64,000 nt of DNA from Kribbella sp. NBC_01245. Lineage in GTDB: Bacteria; Actinomycetota; Actinomycetes; Propionibacteriales; Kribbellaceae. Positions 61,122 to 64,000 of the stretch are shown piece after piece; the first letter of the stretch is position 1; each line of letters begins with the position of its first letter. The notes below the pieces were generated by a model. The model worked only from the letters and a program-made list of their open reading frames with translations, was not told where the DNA came from and searched no databases. The stretch is taken from NCBI RefSeq assembly GCF_036226525.1, contig NZ_CP108487.1, forward strand, positions 1,674,001 through 1,738,000, written 5' to 3'. The translations under genes were made by a program, and so were the position numbers.

Positions 61122-61679
61122 ATGACGACGTACGAGAAGAACGGCACCAAGCGGTGGCGGCTCGCCGGAACGGTCGCGGCGGTCGCGGTGACAACGGCGG
61201 CGGGCGGGGTGGCCTGGGCCGCGGGTGACCTGGGCGGTGCCGATCCGACCCCGTCCCCATCACCCTCGAGTTCAGCCTCACCCTCGACTCCGAGCGATGA
61301 GGCCAAGCCTGGCCGGCCCGAAGGTCTCGGCGGTAAGCACGGGCTCATGGGTGCGGCTCGCGCACTGCACGGCGAGTTCGTCGTACCGAAGGATGGCGGC
61401 GGCTACCAGACCGTCGCGACCCAGCGTGGCGAGGTGACCGCGGTCAGCACGGAGTCGATCACGGTCAAGAGCGAAGACGGGTACAGCCGCACCTACACGT
61501 TGACCGAGGACACCTTGGTGAACGCCGCCCGCGACGGTATCGCCGACGTGAAGACCGGCAACAAGGTCCACGTGTCGGCGATCGTCGACGGCGACAAGGC
61601 CACCGCGGTCAGCGTGAACGACAGCACGACTCGCGATGCGGCACGGGAGAAGTGGGGTCTCAAGCGAGGTCCGCGCTAA
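61122..61679 (+). CDS. Exported/membrane-anchored DUF5666-like protein
   Basis: A 185-aa protein; GGGAGG lies upstream of ATG 61122. A basic start and one hydrophobic segment (WRLAGTVAAVAVTTAAGG) precede a Ser/Pro linker. The small beta domain VATQRGEVTAVSTESITVKS...YTLTEDTLVNA...DVKTGNKVHVSA follows, the same pattern as the protein at 8966-9460. It faces outside the cytosol. It stands directly upstream of an OmpR/HisKA pair, which suggests a sensory or accessory role for that system, or being its target. Function unknown. Confidence 0.75.
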   Translation: MTTYEKNGTKRWRLAGTVAAVAVTTAAGGVAWAAGDLGGADPTPSPSPSSSASPSTPSDEAKPGRPEGLGGKHGLMGAARALHGEFVVPKDGGGYQTVATQRGEVTAVSTESITVKSEDGYSRTYTLTEDTLVNAARDGIADVKTGNKVHVSAIVDGDKATAVSVNDSTTRDAAREKWGLKRGPR

Positions 61680-61794
61680 CCCTCAACCTGAGGTGGACGG
61701 AGTCGTCGTGCGCGCAAGGGACGGGCGGCGACTCACAGCTGGTTCACAGGGAACGTCCAGCCGGCCCACGGGTGACGGGTTCAGACTGAGGGGT

Positions 61795-62490
61795 ATGAGC
61801 CCGCACCTGCTGGTCGTCGACGACGAACCGAATATCGTCGAACTGCTGTCCGCGAGTCTGCGTTTCGCCGGTTACGACGTGTCAACCGCGACCAATGGCA
61901 CCGAGGCGCTGAAGAAGGCGCGCGAGGTCGAACCCGACCTGGTCGTACTCGACGTCATGATGCCCGGCCTCGGCGGTTTCGAGGTGGTACGGCGCCTACG
62001 CAGCGAGGACCGGCATGTACCGGTGCTATTCCTCACCGCGCGGGATGCCGTCGAGGACAAGGTCTTCGGCCTGCAGACCGGTGGCGACGACTACGTGACG
62101 AAGCCGTTCAGCCTGGACGAGCTGGTCGCCCGAGTGCGCGCGTTGTTGCGTCGATCGGGTCATCGCGAGCAGACGACGTCTGAGGCGGCTGTGCTGAAGT
62201 ACGCCGACCTGGAGTTGAACGAGGACAGCTACGAGGTGTTCAAGGCGGGTCAGCCCGTCTCGTTGTCGCTGACCGAGTTCAAGCTGCTGCGGTGTTTGCT
62301 GGAGAACGCCGAGCGCGTGCTCTCGAAGAGCCAGATCCTGTCGGCCGTGTGGAACTACGACTTCGCGGGCGACGCCGGCGTGGTCGAGTCGTACATGTCG
62401 TACCTCCGCCGCAAAGTCGATACCGGCGACCAAAAGCTCCTGCACACCGTCCGAGGCGTCGGCTACGTCCTCCGCACCCCGCGAGCGTGA
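61795..62490 (+). CDS. OmpR/PhoB-family response regulator
   Basis: A 231-aa regulator. The receiver domain (4-118) has LLVVDDEPNIVELL, phospho-acceptor Asp in LVVLDVMMPGLGGFEV, Thr in VLFLTARD and Lys in DYVTKPFSLDELVARV. The winged helix (about 138-229) has VSLSLTEFKLLRCLLENAERV and VESYMSYLRRKVD...VRGVGYVL. ATG 61795 fits the fold start. The stop overlaps the kinase start (GTGA 62487-62490). Its family binds 11-bp direct repeats like those at 61004 and 12769. Confidence 0.92.
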   Translation: MSPHLLVVDDEPNIVELLSASLRFAGYDVSTATNGTEALKKAREVEPDLVVLDVMMPGLGGFEVVRRLRSEDRHVPVLFLTARDAVEDKVFGLQTGGDDYVTKPFSLDELVARVRALLRRSGHREQTTSEAAVLKYADLELNEDSYEVFKAGQPVSLSLTEFKLLRCLLENAERVLSKSQILSAVWNYDFAGDAGVVESYMSYLRRKVDTGDQKLLHTVRGVGYVLRTPRA

Positions 62491-63992
62491 ACGTGACGAC
62501 GCGTCGGCGCTTCTCCGACCGCTACCCCCTGCGCATCACCATCGTGGTAGCGCTATTGGTCCTGGTCACGGCCGCTCTGGTCGGCTCCGGCTTCACCGCA
62601 ACCGCCATCATGCGCGGGTACCTCCTCGACCGAGTCGACGCCGGGCTCAGGACAACGGCGATGCCGTTCACCCAACCGGCACCTCCGCCCGGCTTGGACG
62701 ATCCCTCCCGCGACCGCAAACTTCGCATCCTGCCCAGCCCTTATTACATCGAGGTGCTGAGGAGGAACGGCGCGACGGTCGCGCAGTTCCAACTACGCCA
62801 GAACGCCAGCGACGGCGCTCCGAATCTGCCGGCAATGAGCATCCAGGACGTCCTCGGCCGAAACAGCCAACCCTTCAACGTTGCGGCCGAATCCGGCGAT
62901 GGCAACTGGCGAGCGATCGCCGTCGCGCGCTTCGACGGCAGTGGATCGGTAATCGTGGCGCAGAGTCTCGCCGACATGAACGCCACCATCAACCAACTCA
63001 TCGGCGTGCAGATGGCGGTCGGCGTGATTCTGCTGGTGTTGCTTGCGGGCGTGGGGACTTACGTCGTACGGCGGAGTCTGCGCGGGCTGGAGGATGTCGA
63101 GCACACGGCTGTCGCGATCGCGGGTGGTGACCTGAGCCGCCGTGTGCCCGAGTGGGATCCGCGGACCGAAGTGGGACGGCTTTCGCTTGCGCTGAACCAG
63201 ATGCTCGGGCAGATCGAGAACGCGTTCGCGATGCGCACCGCCTCCGAGTACGCCGCCCGCCGTTCCGAGGACACCGCGCGCCGATCCGAAGAGGCCGCGC
63301 GACTCAGCGAAGACCGGATGCGGCGGTTCGTCGCGGACGCCAGTCACGAGTTGCGCACTCCCCTGACGTCGATCCGGGGCTTTGCCGAACTCACCCGTCA
63401 GCGTGGCGGTACGGCCGATCCCGACACGATGCGCCGGATCGAGGACGAGGCCAAGCGGATGGGCCTACTCGTCGACGACCTACTCCTACTCGCACGGCTG
63501 GACCAGCAACGGCCCTTGCAGCGCGAACCCGTCGACCTGCTCACCCTCGCCGGCGACGCCGTCCACTATGCCGAGGCGGTGCAGCCCGAGCGGAAGGTCG
63601 AGTTCCGGATCCTGCCCGGTTCGGAGGCGCCCGTGGTCGAGGGCGACGAGGCCCGCCTCCGCCAGGTGCTCGGCAATCTCGTCAGCAACGCCTTGCACCA
63701 CACGCCCGCGCCGGCGCCCGTGACGATCTCGGTCGGCACGCGCGACGGCAGCGCCGTACTCGAAGTCAGCGACACCGGCCCCGGCCTATCCCCCGAACAA
63801 AAGAACCGCGTATTCGAGCGCTTCTACCGCGCCGACACCGCCCGCACCCGCACCACCGGCGGTTCCGGCCTCGGCCTCTCAATCGTCGCCGCCCTAGTCG
63901 CCGCCCACGCCGGCAAGGTCACCATCACCGACACCCCCGGCGGCGGCACCACCTTCACCGTCTCCCTCCCCCTCGAGCCCAACCAGGCCTAG
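62487..63992 (+). CDS. HAMP/HisKA sensor histidine kinase
   Basis: A 501-aa kinase starting at GTG 62487, which overlaps the regulator stop. There are two membrane helices (about 16-42 and 170-195) around a 125-residue extracytoplasmic sensor domain. HAMP (GLEDVEHTAVAIAGGDLSRRV) follows, then a coiled linker, HisKA with His in FVADASHELRTPLTSIRGF, and a HATPase with N-box LGNLVSNALHHTP, VSDTGPGLS and GGSGLGLSIV. It phosphorylates the OmpR-type regulator. The extracellular ligand is unknown; the DUF5666 protein encoded upstream may take part in sensing. The gene is complete and ends 8 nt before the window edge. Confidence 0.93.
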   Translation: MNVTTRRRFSDRYPLRITIVVALLVLVTAALVGSGFTATAIMRGYLLDRVDAGLRTTAMPFTQPAPPPGLDDPSRDRKLRILPSPYYIEVLRRNGATVAQFQLRQNASDGAPNLPAMSIQDVLGRNSQPFNVAAESGDGNWRAIAVARFDGSGSVIVAQSLADMNATINQLIGVQMAVGVILLVLLAGVGTYVVRRSLRGLEDVEHTAVAIAGGDLSRRVPEWDPRTEVGRLSLALNQMLGQIENAFAMRTASEYAARRSEDTARRSEEAARLSEDRMRRFVADASHELRTPLTSIRGFAELTRQRGGTADPDTMRRIEDEAKRMGLLVDDLLLLARLDQQRPLQREPVDLLTLAGDAVHYAEAVQPERKVEFRILPGSEAPVVEGDEARLRQVLGNLVSNALHHTPAPAPVTISVGTRDGSAVLEVSDTGPGLSPEQKNRVFERFYRADTARTRTTGGSGLGLSIVAALVAAHAGKVTITDTPGGGTTFTVSLPLEPNQA

Positions 63993-64000
63993 GACTGCAC

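Overview
The window is high-GC, densely packed chromosomal DNA from an actinobacterium. The markers are rbpA, separate lnt and ppm1 genes, an lprG/P55-type lipoprotein-exporter pair, actinobacterial-type parC and parE, F420/FMN split-barrel oxidoreductases and a small DUF7455-type zinc protein. The overall gene style would fit Propionibacteriales such as Kribbella, but that placement is inference. No rRNA, tRNA or CRISPR array was seen.

Layout. 1-6.6 kb: the 3' part of a three-domain peptidoglycan hydrolase, small membrane and lipoproteins, a decayed patch (3.1-3.7 kb), a split-barrel oxidoreductase, a 33-bp perfect palindrome, a phospholipase C-like protein and a PLP enzyme. 6.8-9 kb: glycerophosphodiesterase coupled to an Atg22/UMF1-type transporter. 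9-12.7 kb: a MacA/MacB-type export operon ending in a DUF5666-like protein. 12.8-20.3 kb: SDRs, rbpA with a sigma-R-type promoter, a MmyB-type regulator, a cupin protein, and the lnt-ppm1-fxsA-GNAT operon. 20.3-23.1 kb: an accessory island with an IS30 element, 150-bp inverted repeats on both sides, a short-repeat array and a second palindrome. 23.1-28.8 kb: oxidoreductase, CoA-binding protein, and a NarL/DesK two-component system divergent from an ABC exporter. 29-36.6 kb: parC carrying a 421-aa intein in its active site, then lprG, P55-type exporter, Suc_Fer-like protein and carbonic anhydrase in one tightly coupled run. 36.6-43.5 kb: a second, Tat-exported carbonic anhydrase, a secreted Pcp-fold protein lacking the catalytic Cys, a VOC protein, a TnpB-only IS, a HAD phosphatase and a PAF-acetylhydrolase-like lipase. 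43.6-47.5 kb: parE and small proteins. 47.5-58.3 kb: two giant secreted proteins, divergently arranged: an FG-GAP/ricin-lectin protein and an RHS/YD-repeat protein interrupted by one frameshift. 58.3-64 kb: a glycogen-debranching-type glucosidase, a DUF456 protein, a DUF5666-like protein and an OmpR/HisKA two-component system.

The most informative non-coding signal is an 11-bp tandem direct repeat with core TTGCCAGG. It lies upstream of both the MacAB/DUF5666 operon (12.77 kb) and the DUF5666 gene next to the OmpR-type two-component system (61.0 kb). This suggests one regulon joining loci 48 kb apart. Other notable items are the parC intein, the RHS protein without a visible toxin or immunity gene, the TnpB element with its 3' hairpin, and two families of unexplained palindromic or inverted repeats.
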